A stretch of DNA of 59,790 bases from Candidatus Cacconaster caballi (GTDB taxonomy: Bacteria; Bacteroidota; Bacteroidia; Bacteroidales; UBA932): contig JAGHST010000001.1 of NCBI GenBank assembly GCA_018065695.1, positions 1 through 59,790 on the forward strand. The letters run 5' to 3'. Shown here piece after piece: positions 42,764 to 52,601 of the stretch; position 1 is the stretch's first letter; the number at the start of each line of letters is the position of its first letter. The position numbers and the translations under genes were made by a program. The notes beneath the pieces were generated by a model that did not search any database, was not told the DNA's origin, and saw only the letters and a program-made list of their open reading frames with translations.

Positions 42764-45394
42764 ATGACATCAAAAGAAATCAGAAAGACTTTTACAGACT
42801 TCTTCGCTTCGAAGGGGCACAGGATTGTGGCATCGGCGCCGATGGTGGTAAAGAATGACCCGACCCTGATGTTCACCAATGCAGGCATGAACCAGTTCAA
42901 GGATATTTTTCTCGGCAATGCCGCGCCTGAGGCCATAAGAGTGGCCGATAGCCAGAAATGCTTGAGAGTCAGCGGAAAACATAATGACCTGGAAGAAGTC
43001 GGACACGATACTTACCACCACACGATGTTCGAGATGCTCGGCAACTGGAGCTTCGGCGACTACTTCAAGGAGGAAGCCATCGCCTGGGCCTGGGAACTTC
43101 TCACGCAAGTGTACGGCCTGCCGAAGGAACGTCTCTACGCCACCGTTTTCGAAGGATATGAGAAGGACGGCCTCTCAATGGATAAGGAGGCATACGACAT
43201 CTGGAAGAAATATCTCCCTGAAAGTCATATCATCAAAGGCAACAAGCACGACAATTTCTGGGAGATGGGCGACACCGGCCCGTGCGGCCCGTGCAGCGAA
43301 ATCCACATGGATCTGCGCAGCGATGCGGAAAGGGCTCAGATATCCGGAGCCGAAATGGTCAACAAGGGCCATCACCTCGTCATTGAGATATGGAACCTCG
43401 TGTTCATGCAGTACAACCGCAAGGCAAACGGTTCGCTGGAGCAGCTGCCGGCCAAGCACGTCGATACCGGTATGGGATTCGAACGCCTGTGCATGGCACT
43501 TCAGGGCAAGCAGAGCAACTACGATACAGATGTCTTCAGCGGCATGATAAACGAAATCTCACGCCTGAGCGGTGTAAAATACGAGCCTGACACTCAGATT
43601 GGAGTCGCAATGCGCGTGATTGCGGACCATATCCGTGCCATATGCTTCTCCATCACCGACGGACAGTTGCCCGGCAACGTGAAGGCCGGCTACGTAATCC
43701 GTCGTATCCTGCGCCGTGCTGTCCGCTACGGATATACTTTCCTCGGATTCCGCGAACCTTTCCTCTGCCGCCTCGTGCCGCAGCTTGTAAAGGATATGGG
43801 CGAAGCATTCCCGGAAATAGCCCAGCAGGAATCTCTAGTCTCCCGTGTGGTCAAGGAGGAGGAAGACACCTTCCTGCGCACCCTTGAACGCGGCATAAAA
43901 TTCATCTCCGACTATATGGCCGCCCATAAGGATGATGCAGATAAAATAATTCTCGGAGTCAATGCATTCACCCTGTATGACACCTACGGCTTCCCTATTG
44001 ACCTTACTCAGCTGATAGCCAAGGAGCACGGCTATCAAGTGGATATGGAGGGCTTCAACGTCGAGCTTCAGAAGCAGAAAGAGCGCGCCCGCAACGCCAC
44101 CGCCATCGAAAACGGAGACTGGGTGGAGATTCTGCCGTTCAGCAGCTGCGAATATGTCGGATACGACACAGACAGTTGCCTTGGGCGCCTGATGAAGTAC
44201 CGGACCGTCAAAGCGAAGGGCAAGGAAATGTTGCAGATGGTATTCGACCGTACGCCGTTCTACGGCGAGATGGGAGGCGAAGTGGGAGATACAGGCACCA
44301 TCCGCTCTTCCGACGGTGAAAAGATACGCATCATCAACACCATAAAGGAGAACAACCTCACGATACACATAGCGGAACATCTCCCTTCAAATTTCGAAAG
44401 CAATTTCATTCTTGAAGTGGACACCCCGCGCAAGCGCAGGATTGCGGCAAACCACACCTGCACGCACCTGCTGCATCAGGCGCTTCGTGAGATTCTCGGA
44501 AGCCACGTGGAACAGAAAGGCTCCTTTGTGTGTGACAGTTATTTCCGCTTCGACTTCTCACATTTCGAAAAACTCTCCGCAGAGCAGATCCGCAAGGTGG
44601 AGAGCCGTGTGAACGAACTCATTCGCGAAAACAATCCTCTCGTGGAAAAGCGTGACGCCACAATGGAAGAGGCCCGCTCTCAGGGCGCAATGGCTCTCTT
44701 CGGAGAAAAGTACGGAGACAGGGTGCGCATTGTGCGCTTCGGCGAAAGCGTCGAGCTTTGCGGCGGATGCCACGCAGGTGCCACCGGCGAAGTCGGAATC
44801 TTCCGCATCAAGGCCGAAAGTGCCGTTGCCGCCGGCATCCGGCGCATCGAGGCCGTAACCGGCATCGCTGCCGAAGCCCTCATAAACGACGCAGAAGACA
44901 CTCTTCGCTCGGCAAAAGCCCTCCTGGGCAATGCTCAGGATGTGACAGGCGCCATCTCCAGACTGTTGGAAGAAAACGAAAAACTCAAGAAACAGATGGA
45001 GGAGGTGGAAAAGGAACGCACAATTGCGCTCAAGAAAGAGTTGCTGTCCGCCGCCGAGGAGAGAAGCGGTCGCAGAATCGTGACAGTCGGCGGAGGAAAG
45101 TTCGAAGGTACCGACCCCGCCCTGTTGCGCAACGCCGCATTCGCCCTTCAGAAAGAGACTGAAAACTTCATAATAGCATCCGCCATTTCGGTGGAGGGCA
45201 AGCCGCAACTGCTGCTGATGTACTCTGCGGACCTGGTTGCCGCCGGCAAGAATGCACAGTCCGACATCAAGGAGGCGGCAAAGCTCATCCAGGGAGGCGG
45301 AGGCGGTCAGGGAGGACTTGCCACTGCAGGCGGCAGGAACGAAGCGGGCCTGAGCGCCGCTCTTGCACTTCTCGTGGAACTTTCACTCAAATAG
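42764..45394 (+). CDS. alaS: Alanyl-tRNA synthetase
   Basis: An 876-residue class II synthetase. Catalytic domain: FFASKGHRIVASAPMVVKNDPTLMFTNAGMNQFK, with motif 2 region DTYHHTMFEMLGNWSFGDYFK and motif 3 GMGFERL. Editing domain: AANHTCTHLLHQALREILG (HxxxH) and LCGGCHAGATGEVG (Cys-x-x-x-His). The C-Ala domain ends GGGGGQGGLATAGGRNEAG. I take ATG 42764 (MTSKEIRKTF); the frame reaches a TTG at 42752 with no support. It leads an operon with the fused permease-formyltransferase. Confidence 0.97.
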   Translation: MTSKEIRKTFTDFFASKGHRIVASAPMVVKNDPTLMFTNAGMNQFKDIFLGNAAPEAIRVADSQKCLRVSGKHNDLEEVGHDTYHHTMFEMLGNWSFGDYFKEEAIAWAWELLTQVYGLPKERLYATVFEGYEKDGLSMDKEAYDIWKKYLPESHIIKGNKHDNFWEMGDTGPCGPCSEIHMDLRSDAERAQISGAEMVNKGHHLVIEIWNLVFMQYNRKANGSLEQLPAKHVDTGMGFERLCMALQGKQSNYDTDVFSGMINEISRLSGVKYEPDTQIGVAMRVIADHIRAICFSITDGQLPGNVKAGYVIRRILRRAVRYGYTFLGFREPFLCRLVPQLVKDMGEAFPEIAQQESLVSRVVKEEEDTFLRTLERGIKFISDYMAAHKDDADKIILGVNAFTLYDTYGFPIDLTQLIAKEHGYQVDMEGFNVELQKQKERARNATAIENGDWVEILPFSSCEYVGYDTDSCLGRLMKYRTVKAKGKEMLQMVFDRTPFYGEMGGEVGDTGTIRSSDGEKIRIINTIKENNLTIHIAEHLPSNFESNFILEVDTPRKRRIAANHTCTHLLHQALREILGSHVEQKGSFVCDSYFRFDFSHFEKLSAEQIRKVESRVNELIRENNPLVEKRDATMEEARSQGAMALFGEKYGDRVRIVRFGESVELCGGCHAGATGEVGIFRIKAESAVAAGIRRIEAVTGIAAEALINDAEDTLRSAKALLGNAQDVTGAISRLLEENEKLKKQMEEVEKERTIALKKELLSAAEERSGRRIVTVGGGKFEGTDPALLRNAAFALQKETENFIIASAISVEGKPQLLLMYSADLVAAGKNAQSDIKEAAKLIQGGGGGQGGLATAGGRNEAGLSAALALLVELSLK

Positions 45395-45405
45395 ACTCCG
45401 GCAGG

Positions 45406-47829
45406 ATGAAGAAGCTCTACCGATATATCATCACGTCATTCCTCGGTCCGTTTTTCGCGGTCCTTTTTGTCGTGGTATTCGCCCTCTCGATGCAGTTCCT
45501 GTGGGTTTATATCGATGAGCTTGTAGGCAAGGGTCTCGGGCTGGGTGTCATAATGGAATTCATGGGATGGGCGGCCTGCACACTGTTGCCGCGTGCACTG
45601 CCTCTCGCCACACTTCTGGCTTCCATAATGACTATGGGCAACTTCGGAGAACGCAACGAGCTGCTTGCCATGAAGGCAGCCGGAATCTCTCTGACGAAAG
45701 CGATGGTCCCGATCATCGGGCTTTCCATCTTCATAAGCATCGGAGCTTTCTTCGCATCCAACAGCCTTGTGCCCTACGCATTCAACAGAATCCTTACACT
45801 GCGTGCAGATATCGGCCGCACGAAAGAAGAGATAAAAATCCCTACCGGCACTTTCTATGACGGCATCGAAGGCTACATAATGCATATAAACTCCACAGAC
45901 AAGAAGTCAGGAATGATGCACGACCTTGTGGTGTATGACCATACCGCAAACAACGGCAATGTCAGTATGACTCTGGCCGATTCCGGCAAAATAACCATCA
46001 CTCCCGACAAGCAGGAGCTTATCTTCGAACTCTTCAGCGGATGCCAGTATCACGAAGACAATACCCTCAACTACAGGGACACGTCTCTCCAGCTGGACAG
46101 GACCGACTTCAATTACCAGAAGCTCATAGTCCCTCTGGAGAACTACAGTTTCACCCGGTCCGAGGAGAATGAATTCAGCGATGAAATCAAGACAAAGGGG
46201 CTGAAAGAGTTGCACCACAACAGGGATTCTCTTCAGAAAGAACTTGACTCCGTATTTGTCATCCAGTACAAAAGATTTCTCGCAAGCGGAACTTTCGAGA
46301 GAATATCGTACCTGGATACATCATTCAGCCATAAGGAGTTGGCTGACTCTTTCCAACGGGACAGCCTTATGGCCTCCATCTCTCCGAGAACCGAAATCCT
46401 CGCCCTGGAGAATGCCCGGGATAAAATGAAGGAAGCCTCCGAAACCATTGAAAACTTCGACAGAGGGACATATAACTACATCGAACCGATACGGAGAATG
46501 AATATCTCCATCTTCCAGAAATTCACTCTGTCAATGGCCTGTCTTCTCTTCTTCTTCATAGGAGCGCCTCTTGGGGCCATCATCAGAAAAGGAGGACTGG
46601 GGACTCCGGTAGTCATTTCAGTATTCTTCTATCTGCTGTATTATATCATAGATATGATCGGAGAGAAACTTGCGCGAAGCGGAGCAGTTCTGCCTGTCAC
46701 CGGCACCATCATCTCCACTATGGTACTCATTCCGATAGGTTGGTTCCTCACGAAGAAATCCACTCAGGACTCCGCACTTTTCAACGCAGATTCCTATCTC
46801 GAATTCTTCAGAACGGTGAAAAAGAAGATTTCCAAAACATACAACAGGATAATGAACCATTTCAGAAAAGGCGGCGCGAAAATCCGCATTGTCTATATGG
46901 GTACGCCCGAATTTGCCGTGGCGCCGCTCGAAGCTCTGCTCGAGAGCGGATATGAAGTTGCGGCGGTAGTCACCGTACCGGACAAGCCGAGCGGCAGGGG
47001 GCTTAACGTCAATGAAAGTGCCGTAAAGAAATATGCCGTAGAACACGGACTGAGAGTGCTTCAGCCGGAGAAGTTACGTGACCCGCAGTTTATCGGGGAG
47101 CTCTCATCCATTGGTGCCAATCTGTTCGTGGTGGTAGCCTTCAGGATGCTGCCTGAAGTTGTGTGGAGTATGCCGGCTCTCGGAACTTTCAACCTGCACG
47201 CTTCGCTGCTTCCTCAATATCGGGGCGCAGCCCCTATAAACTGGGCCATCATCAACGGCGAAAAGTTTACCGGTGTCACCACCTTTATGATTGACAAGGA
47301 GATAGACACAGGCAAAATCATCTTCCAGGAATCCTGTGCAATAGACGATTTCGACGATGCAGGGTCGCTTCACGACAAACTTATGAAGATGGGCAGCGCG
47401 CTTGTCGTCAAGACCGTGGATGCAATCGAAGACCGCAACATAAAGCCGTACGAGCAGGAAGCATCAATGTTGCGTGCCATCCGCCCTGCTCCAAAACTCA
47501 CCAAAGAGACCTGCCGCATAGATTGGGCCCAAAGCGCATTGAGCATCAACAACCTCATACGCGGCCTCAGTCCTTACCCTGCAGCATACACCCTCATCGA
47601 AAAGGATGGCAGTCAACTGAGCGCGAAGATTTTTGACGCTTATGTCGTCAAAAGCGAAAGCGATGCTCCCCAGGGATCCGTCATCACCGACGGCCGGACA
47701 TATCTTGAAATAAAGTGCGGAACAAATGCCCTTCGCATTGTCAATCTGCAACTTGCCGGAAAGAAAAGAATGGATGTGAAGGCCTTTCTTTTAGGATTCA
47801 GGGAACCTGAAAACTGCCGATTTGTATAA
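45406..47829 (+). CDS. fmt: LptF/LptG permease fused to methionyl-tRNA formyltransferase
   Basis: An 807-residue open frame joining two normally separate proteins. Residues 1-455 are a YjgP/YjgQ (LptF/G) permease: N-terminal helices (LYRYIITSFLGPFFAVLFVVVFALSM), GNFGERNELLAMKAAG, a periplasmic jellyroll (about 140-290) and C-terminal helices (FTLSMACLLFFFIGAPLGAIIRKGGLG). After a basic linker (KKKISKTYNRIMNHFRKGG) residues about 490-807 are a full formyltransferase: IRIVYMGTPEFAV, FNLHASLLPQYRGAAPINWAI (Asn and His of the active site), DKEIDTGK (catalytic Asp), C-terminal OB domain. An in-frame ATG at 46852 would give a 325-residue stand-alone Fmt, so internal initiation is possible. It lies 11 nt after alaS. 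Confidence 0.9.
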   Translation: MKKLYRYIITSFLGPFFAVLFVVVFALSMQFLWVYIDELVGKGLGLGVIMEFMGWAACTLLPRALPLATLLASIMTMGNFGERNELLAMKAAGISLTKAMVPIIGLSIFISIGAFFASNSLVPYAFNRILTLRADIGRTKEEIKIPTGTFYDGIEGYIMHINSTDKKSGMMHDLVVYDHTANNGNVSMTLADSGKITITPDKQELIFELFSGCQYHEDNTLNYRDTSLQLDRTDFNYQKLIVPLENYSFTRSEENEFSDEIKTKGLKELHHNRDSLQKELDSVFVIQYKRFLASGTFERISYLDTSFSHKELADSFQRDSLMASISPRTEILALENARDKMKEASETIENFDRGTYNYIEPIRRMNISIFQKFTLSMACLLFFFIGAPLGAIIRKGGLGTPVVISVFFYLLYYIIDMIGEKLARSGAVLPVTGTIISTMVLIPIGWFLTKKSTQDSALFNADSYLEFFRTVKKKISKTYNRIMNHFRKGGAKIRIVYMGTPEFAVAPLEALLESGYEVAAVVTVPDKPSGRGLNVNESAVKKYAVEHGLRVLQPEKLRDPQFIGELSSIGANLFVVVAFRMLPEVVWSMPALGTFNLHASLLPQYRGAAPINWAIINGEKFTGVTTFMIDKEIDTGKIIFQESCAIDDFDDAGSLHDKLMKMGSALVVKTVDAIEDRNIKPYEQEASMLRAIRPAPKLTKETCRIDWAQSALSINNLIRGLSPYPAAYTLIEKDGSQLSAKIFDAYVVKSESDAPQGSVITDGRTYLEIKCGTNALRIVNLQLAGKKRMDVKAFLLGFREPENCRFV

Positions 47830-48460
47830 GCTCAATCATATCGTGATATTGGCCGACGGAGATTTTCCGACAGCGGCACCGGCTCTTGGCGCGCTTCGCC
47901 ACGCACAGCGGGTTGTCTGCTGCGACGGATCCGCCGCCGGGATGCTTCGCAGAGGAGTCGTACCTGACGCCATTGTAGGCGATATGGACAGTCTTGACCC
48001 GGAGTTGCAGGAACGCTACGCCGACATCATAGTGCGGGACTGCGAACAGGAAACCAACGACCTTTGCAAGGCTTTCCGTTATGTTCTCACTCTGAATCCA
48101 ACAGAGATAACCATTCTCGGAGCGAGCGGTGGAAGAGAAGACCACACTCTGGGCAACATATCACATCTTATTGAATTCACGGCCCAGGCTCCATGCCCTG
48201 TGCAAATCCTCACCGAGACCGGACGTTTCATAGCGATTCTGGGCAGTGCCACCCTACGTTGCGTGGAAGGCACTCAGATATCCATATTCGCCTTCGATCC
48301 AACATTGAAAATAAAATCGGCCGGATTGAAGTATCCGACCGATTCGGTAATTTTCGATGCTCTATGGAAAGCGACCCTCAACGAAGCCTCTTCAAGCAAG
48401 GTCACTCTCTCATTCAATCATCCATCAGGCGTTCTGATATTTCTTGCCGATAACCTCTAG
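47822..48460 (+). CDS. Thiamine pyrophosphokinase
   Basis: A 212-residue enzyme that makes thiamine diphosphate from thiamine and ATP. Motifs: VILADGDFP, RVVCCDGSAAGML, VGDMDSLDPEL, QETNDLCKAF (Asp for metal) and LGASGGREDHTLGN. No ATG fits; the best start is TTG 47822, which overlaps the formyltransferase stop by 8 nt and gives MYKLNHIVILADGD. A GTG a few codons later is an alternative. It is the third gene of the alaS operon and its 3' end overlaps the convergent dehydrogenase gene by 36 bp. Confidence 0.9.
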   Translation: MYKLNHIVILADGDFPTAAPALGALRHAQRVVCCDGSAAGMLRRGVVPDAIVGDMDSLDPELQERYADIIVRDCEQETNDLCKAFRYVLTLNPTEITILGASGGREDHTLGNISHLIEFTAQAPCPVQILTETGRFIAILGSATLRCVEGTQISIFAFDPTLKIKSAGLKYPTDSVIFDALWKATLNEASSSKVTLSFNHPSGVLIFLADNL

Positions 48461-49384
48461 CATATCATCGACCATTCTGTCGAGGTCCCATTCAGGAGCC
48501 CAGCCCCATTCGTTGCGGGCACAGCTGTCGTCCATTCTGTCCGGCCAGGAATCCGCTATTGCGGCTTTCACCGGGTCTATCCTGTAGTCGAACGTAGCGT
48601 CCGGAATCCGTTTCTTTATGGCCGCGAAGAGTTCCCTCGGGCAGAAACTCATACTGGCGATATTGAAGCTGTTGCGGTGTACGAGTTTTGCCGGATCCGC
48701 CTCCATCAGCTGAACTGCAGCCTTCAGGGCGTCAGGCATATATATCATATCCATATAACTATCCTCCGGCACTTCGCAGGTGTAGTGATGGCCCGGCTTG
48801 AGTATTTCATAGAATACCTCGACTGCATAGTCAGTGGTGCCTCCGCCCGGAAGAGCCCCATTGGAGATGATGCCCGGAAAACGGACGCTTCGTGCATCCA
48901 CACCGAAACGCTCATAGTGATAATCGCTGAGCAGTTCTCCCGTGACCTTGCAGATTCCGTATATGGTGCTCGGGCGCATTATCGTATCCTGAGGGGTATT
49001 GTCGTGCGGGGTATTCTTGCCGAAAGCCCCTATGGAACTTGGAGTGAAAATGCTGCAATGATGGCTCTGTGCGATGTTAAGAGCGTTGATCAAGGCCGTT
49101 ATGTTGAGGTGCCAGGCCACACCGGGCATCTGCTCTCCTTTCGCACTGAGCAAAGCCACAAGATTATAGATGGCGTCAATATCATATTTTTCCACGAGTT
49201 TCGTAAAACCTTTCTCATCGAGTACATCCAACTTTTCAGCGATTGCATTTCTACCGAGTTTTTCGACAAGATCATCTCTGAGGTCCGCGGCAATTACATT
49301 GTCGTGCCCGTAAATCTGCTGGAGATACGGCACAAGTTCCGTACCTATCTGTCCGCCAGCACCTACAACCAGAATACGCTTCAT
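48425..49384 (-). CDS. NAD-dependent L-threonine 3-dehydrogenase, SDR type
   Basis: A 319-residue extended short-chain dehydrogenase. The N-terminal NAD motif is VVGAGGQIGTELV, the active site has Ser in TPSSIGAFG and YGICK (Tyr-x-x-x-Lys), and the substrate region has RFPGIISNGALPGGGTTDYAVEVFY, typical of the SDR-type threonine dehydrogenase that makes 2-amino-3-ketobutyrate. Other sugar-epimerase activities are less likely because of that signature. Confidence 0.88.
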   Translation of the reverse strand: MKRILVVGAGGQIGTELVPYLQQIYGHDNVIAADLRDDLVEKLGRNAIAEKLDVLDEKGFTKLVEKYDIDAIYNLVALLSAKGEQMPGVAWHLNITALINALNIAQSHHCSIFTPSSIGAFGKNTPHDNTPQDTIMRPSTIYGICKVTGELLSDYHYERFGVDARSVRFPGIISNGALPGGGTTDYAVEVFYEILKPGHHYTCEVPEDSYMDMIYMPDALKAAVQLMEADPAKLVHRNSFNIASMSFCPRELFAAIKKRIPDATFDYRIDPVKAAIADSWPDRMDDSCARNEWGWAPEWDLDRMVDDMLEVIGKKYQNA

Positions 49385-49410
49385 TGCTTAGTTATTGTAA
49401 TTATATCTTA

Positions 49411-49418
49411 CAAAGATA
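49411..49418 (-). promoter_or_regulatory. -7 element for the threonine dehydrogenase gene
   Basis: TATCTTTG (49418-49411) on minus, with a TTG 21 nt further upstream; leader of about 20 nt. Confidence 0.5.
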
Positions 49419-49463
49419 CACACTCTTTGCGAGATTTGTCAATAATTTGTCATAAAAATCCTC

Positions 49464-50189
49464 TCATCTGCCGGCGAAGATCTGAAAGGCTTCGTAAATG
49501 CGGCGTACAGCCTCTGCGGTCGGATGATTGCCGTCCTCCCTGTACCAGGAATGGTCGCGGAGAGTGTCGGTCATTATCTCATACGATTCGAAATAATCGA
49601 CATTGGGATGTTCTCCGGCAAGACGATCCGAGGCGACGATGAGAGTGGATTTGCTGAGCTGGTTGCCGTGAATGCCGTCGGCAGGATGACGGATAGGACT
49701 GACTGTCAAGATAAATCGTTTATCTTTGAAGCGCGCGAAGATAGGACCCAGAAGCGCCGTGATTTCCTCTACAGGCATAAATACGCGCTCGAACTCCCGC
49801 GAGGGGACCTTATGGCAGTTGGAGACCACGTATCCTCTGGAAATATGGCGGAATACCCAGGCCGTACCGAATGTCAGAATGACAGTATCGGAAGCGGCAA
49901 AACGGTCCGCAGCTTCTGACAAAGCGGAATTCGCATCGGAGATAAACTCTTGAGGCGTATCTCGCGCGAACGACCCGTGATGGAAGAATGACACATACTT
50001 CCCATCACGCCCGATCACATCCTCCCCACAGAACGGCTTGCGGTTTTCCAGACGCAGCAGCGACGAACATATCGATGCGGGGTTGAACAGAATGCCGAAA
50101 GGATTGAGGCATACGTCCCAGCCATCTTCAATCATCAGCCTTCCCACCTCCGTAGAGAAGCAGGACCCCATCATCATTATACGTTTCAT
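49464..50189 (-). CDS. GSCFA-domain protein
   Basis: A 241-residue member of the GSCFA family, named for its N-terminal GSCFS motif (MKRIMMMGSCFSTEVGRLM). Further conserved pieces are CLNPFGILFNPASICSSL, ILTFGTAWVFRH, CHKVPSREFERVF, LTVSPIRHPADGIHGNQLSK and VDYFESYEIMTDTLRD. The fold is related to SGNH hydrolases (Ser in GSCFS, His in the HPADG region), so an esterase role on envelope polysaccharide is plausible but unproven. It lies 11 nt after the polysaccharide deacetylase gene. Confidence 0.85.
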   Translation of the reverse strand: MKRIMMMGSCFSTEVGRLMIEDGWDVCLNPFGILFNPASICSSLLRLENRKPFCGEDVIGRDGKYVSFFHHGSFARDTPQEFISDANSALSEAADRFAASDTVILTFGTAWVFRHISRGYVVSNCHKVPSREFERVFMPVEEITALLGPIFARFKDKRFILTVSPIRHPADGIHGNQLSKSTLIVASDRLAGEHPNVDYFESYEIMTDTLRDHSWYREDGNHPTAEAVRRIYEAFQIFAGR

Positions 50190-50200
50190 CTGTCAGCTCC

Positions 50201-51070
50201 TTATTCCACGTCGGCAAAAGTGCCGAAATCATAGCCGCGCTCCCGGAGACCGTCAATGACCTCTCCAAGATACCACCACATACGGTCGTCATCCCTGCGG
50301 CAAGGATAGGACATCGCATGGACCAGAATTACAGCTCCGTTAAGCCCGTATGAATGGGAATCTTCATAGTCCCATATATTTCTGACAAGTTGCCGGGCAC
50401 TGACGTAATGGCCGGCATCCTCGCCCATCCAGTCGCTGCCCGTGACAAGACCTCTCGAAGGATTGACAAGTTTGTAGCCCAGTTGCATCAGATTGGCGGC
50501 AGTCTCCGCATTATACTCCTCATAGGGCGGAATCATCCACGGATACTGCTCCGGCTCAAGACCGAACTTCCGGAGTTCAGCCTCCACTCCGCTTATGTCC
50601 ACCTTCAGCGAATCCATAGAAACAAGCGTCTTTCTTTCAGCATCTTCAGTACAGAGATGAAGATGATGGTCAGAGTGATGGGAGAGATAATGGCCCTCTG
50701 ATATGATACGGCGGATTGCATCTGCATACTTCTCAGCCCTGAAGCAGTTGCCGGTCGGAAAGAACGAGCCTTTCACACCACGGTCAGCGAGCGTGTCAAG
50801 TACCGGAAACACCCCATCGAAATTTTCGAACCATCCATTGTCATTCTGACTGACCTCTGCCGTAAACACAAGATATACAGTCTTTTTCGTAGTATCCACG
50901 AGTTGCACCACCCCACATTCGTCAATGACGCGTCCAACCGATTCGCCTGCCTGCGCCCGGACATTATTTACTTTGTTTCCGCAGCCGGATACTGCAACTG
51001 CCGCTACGATTGTAGCAATTGCCGCCAAAGCACAGCATTCCGACCGGTCAAATATTTTGAAGATTTTCAT
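50201..51070 (-). CDS. Polysaccharide deacetylase-like lipoprotein
   Basis: A 289-residue lipoprotein (lipobox VSGC, Cys30). The NodB-homology domain is recognisable: VYLVFTAEVSQNDNGW in place of the usual TFDDG motif 1, LADRGVKGSFFPTGN, EGHYLSHHSDHHLHLC for the metal-binding histidines, and MIPPYEEYN for motif 3. The usual first catalytic aspartate appears as Glu (TAE), as may occur in divergent Bacteroidota members. Likely acts on an envelope or dietary glycan; substrate unknown. Confidence 0.8.
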   Translation of the reverse strand: MKIFKIFDRSECCALAAIATIVAAVAVSGCGNKVNNVRAQAGESVGRVIDECGVVQLVDTTKKTVYLVFTAEVSQNDNGWFENFDGVFPVLDTLADRGVKGSFFPTGNCFRAEKYADAIRRIISEGHYLSHHSDHHLHLCTEDAERKTLVSMDSLKVDISGVEAELRKFGLEPEQYPWMIPPYEEYNAETAANLMQLGYKLVNPSRGLVTGSDWMGEDAGHYVSARQLVRNIWDYEDSHSYGLNGAVILVHAMSYPCRRDDDRMWWYLGEVIDGLRERGYDFGTFADVE

Positions 51071-51106
51071 ATTAAGTTGGTTTTCATTATGATTTCAAGA
51101 AAATGA

Positions 51107-52534
51107 TCAGTCCTTGTAACAACCTTCACGTGAAAGGATATGGTCCAGATTGGACAAACCGTATATTATCACGGCATTCACAAGGGACGAATGATTCAGA
51201 TATTCAGGAATGACCTTGAAATAGAGATCCCTTTCAGTGTGCCATATCTCCCTGTAATCAAAATTGTAGCCGAGAGGATCCGTCAGATCGAGTCCTATGA
51301 CAGGAACACCGTTCATAGCGAAGTACGCATGGTCTGAGCCGCCGCCTTTCCTAGGCCTTTCCCTCGGCTGCTCGAGGACTTTGACCTCGAAGGGAAATGT
51401 TTCGCTCAGACCGATGAGAGGCTTGCATACCTTGTCAAAGTCAGCCTTCATTGCCTGCGGAACGGTGACTGAAGTAGCCACTGTCGGACCTCCGTCACGA
51501 TTGAAATAGTTCGAAATGTTTTCGAGCGGGATTGTCTTGCTCTGTACGAAATGTTTGGAGCCCAGAAGTCCGCTCTCCTCAGCCGTCCAGATGCAGAACA
51601 TAATAGTGCGTTTCGGTTTTGCACCTGAAGCGGCGAGAAGTCGCGCTGTCTCCAATGTCACCGATACGCCGTTTGCATCATCCACCGAACCCGTCCCGGC
51701 GTCGTATGAATCCAGATGGCCTCCGGTCAACACATACTGATCGGGATACTTGCTACCCCTCATTATGCCGATGATATTGTTGTATTTCACAGGACCTTTG
51801 AAGAAGTGGTTGCGTATGTCGAATTCAAGTTCGAAGACGTCCCTGCACTCCACCTTCTTCTTGATGACGGCGAACTGCCTTTCGTCCAGTCGGATGTCGC
51901 AGGCTTTCGGAAGCGTCTCCATAGTGAATTCGTGGCAGTGCTTCCTGTTGCTCAAAGCTTGAAGGGGCACTTTGGCTGATTGGATGAAACCAAGAGCCCC
52001 GGCCTCTATCATCTCCTTATAGAAATGCGCCGTATCGGCCAGATTGATGGCGGATCCGCCCGTGTTATCGTCGGTAAGCACCCACGCTCCCTTCAGCACA
52101 CCCTTCATCCGCTCCAGCTGTCTCTCACTCTTCGGCTCCAACACCACGTGGCCGCGCTGCGGACCTTTCGTGCCGGCAGAATATGATGGTGTCACAAAGT
52201 GAAGCTGCATTCCATCTTCGCTCAGCATCCGGCCGAACCACGGCCCGCGGCTGAAGCCGACGCCAATTTCTCCAACTTCCTGCACCATCACCTCAAGTCC
52301 CCACGACTTGAAGAGTTCCGCAACCCATTTTTCCGCATCTTCCAGATTGTGCGAGCCGACGATTCTGCCACCTATCACATTCGACAGAAAATCGTCATAC
52401 TCCATTGTCCTGTTGTCGGTCTGTGCTGTCGCGATGATTTTCTCCACCACCTTGTCCTTCTGGCCCATCGCCGCCGTCGGCATCAGCAATACAGCCGCTG
52501 CAACAGCTGCTACAAGTGTTCCAAGTCTTTTCAT
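51107..52534 (-). CDS. M28-family exported aminopeptidase/carboxypeptidase
   Basis: A 475-residue protein with a signal peptide from ATG 52534 (MKRLGTLVAAVAAAVLLMPTAAMGQ). A PA-type inserted domain (about 125-240; GAWVLTDDNTGGSAINLAD) precedes the M28 catalytic domain with both zinc-site motifs: TGGHLDSYDAGTGSVDDANG (His, Asp), WTAEESGLLGS (Glu-Glu) and GSDHAYFAMNGVPV (His). It releases amino acids from peptide ends in the periplasm. It heads the run to the deacetylase and GSCFA genes (36-nt gap). Confidence 0.9.
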   Translation of the reverse strand: MKRLGTLVAAVAAAVLLMPTAAMGQKDKVVEKIIATAQTDNRTMEYDDFLSNVIGGRIVGSHNLEDAEKWVAELFKSWGLEVMVQEVGEIGVGFSRGPWFGRMLSEDGMQLHFVTPSYSAGTKGPQRGHVVLEPKSERQLERMKGVLKGAWVLTDDNTGGSAINLADTAHFYKEMIEAGALGFIQSAKVPLQALSNRKHCHEFTMETLPKACDIRLDERQFAVIKKKVECRDVFELEFDIRNHFFKGPVKYNNIIGIMRGSKYPDQYVLTGGHLDSYDAGTGSVDDANGVSVTLETARLLAASGAKPKRTIMFCIWTAEESGLLGSKHFVQSKTIPLENISNYFNRDGGPTVATSVTVPQAMKADFDKVCKPLIGLSETFPFEVKVLEQPRERPRKGGGSDHAYFAMNGVPVIGLDLTDPLGYNFDYREIWHTERDLYFKVIPEYLNHSSLVNAVIIYGLSNLDHILSREGCYKD

Positions 52535-52601
52535 CTTATTATGTTTTAGAAATTCATATTCAAAATATCTCAATTACCGGGGACTCTGCGTTTCGGCAGG
52601 A

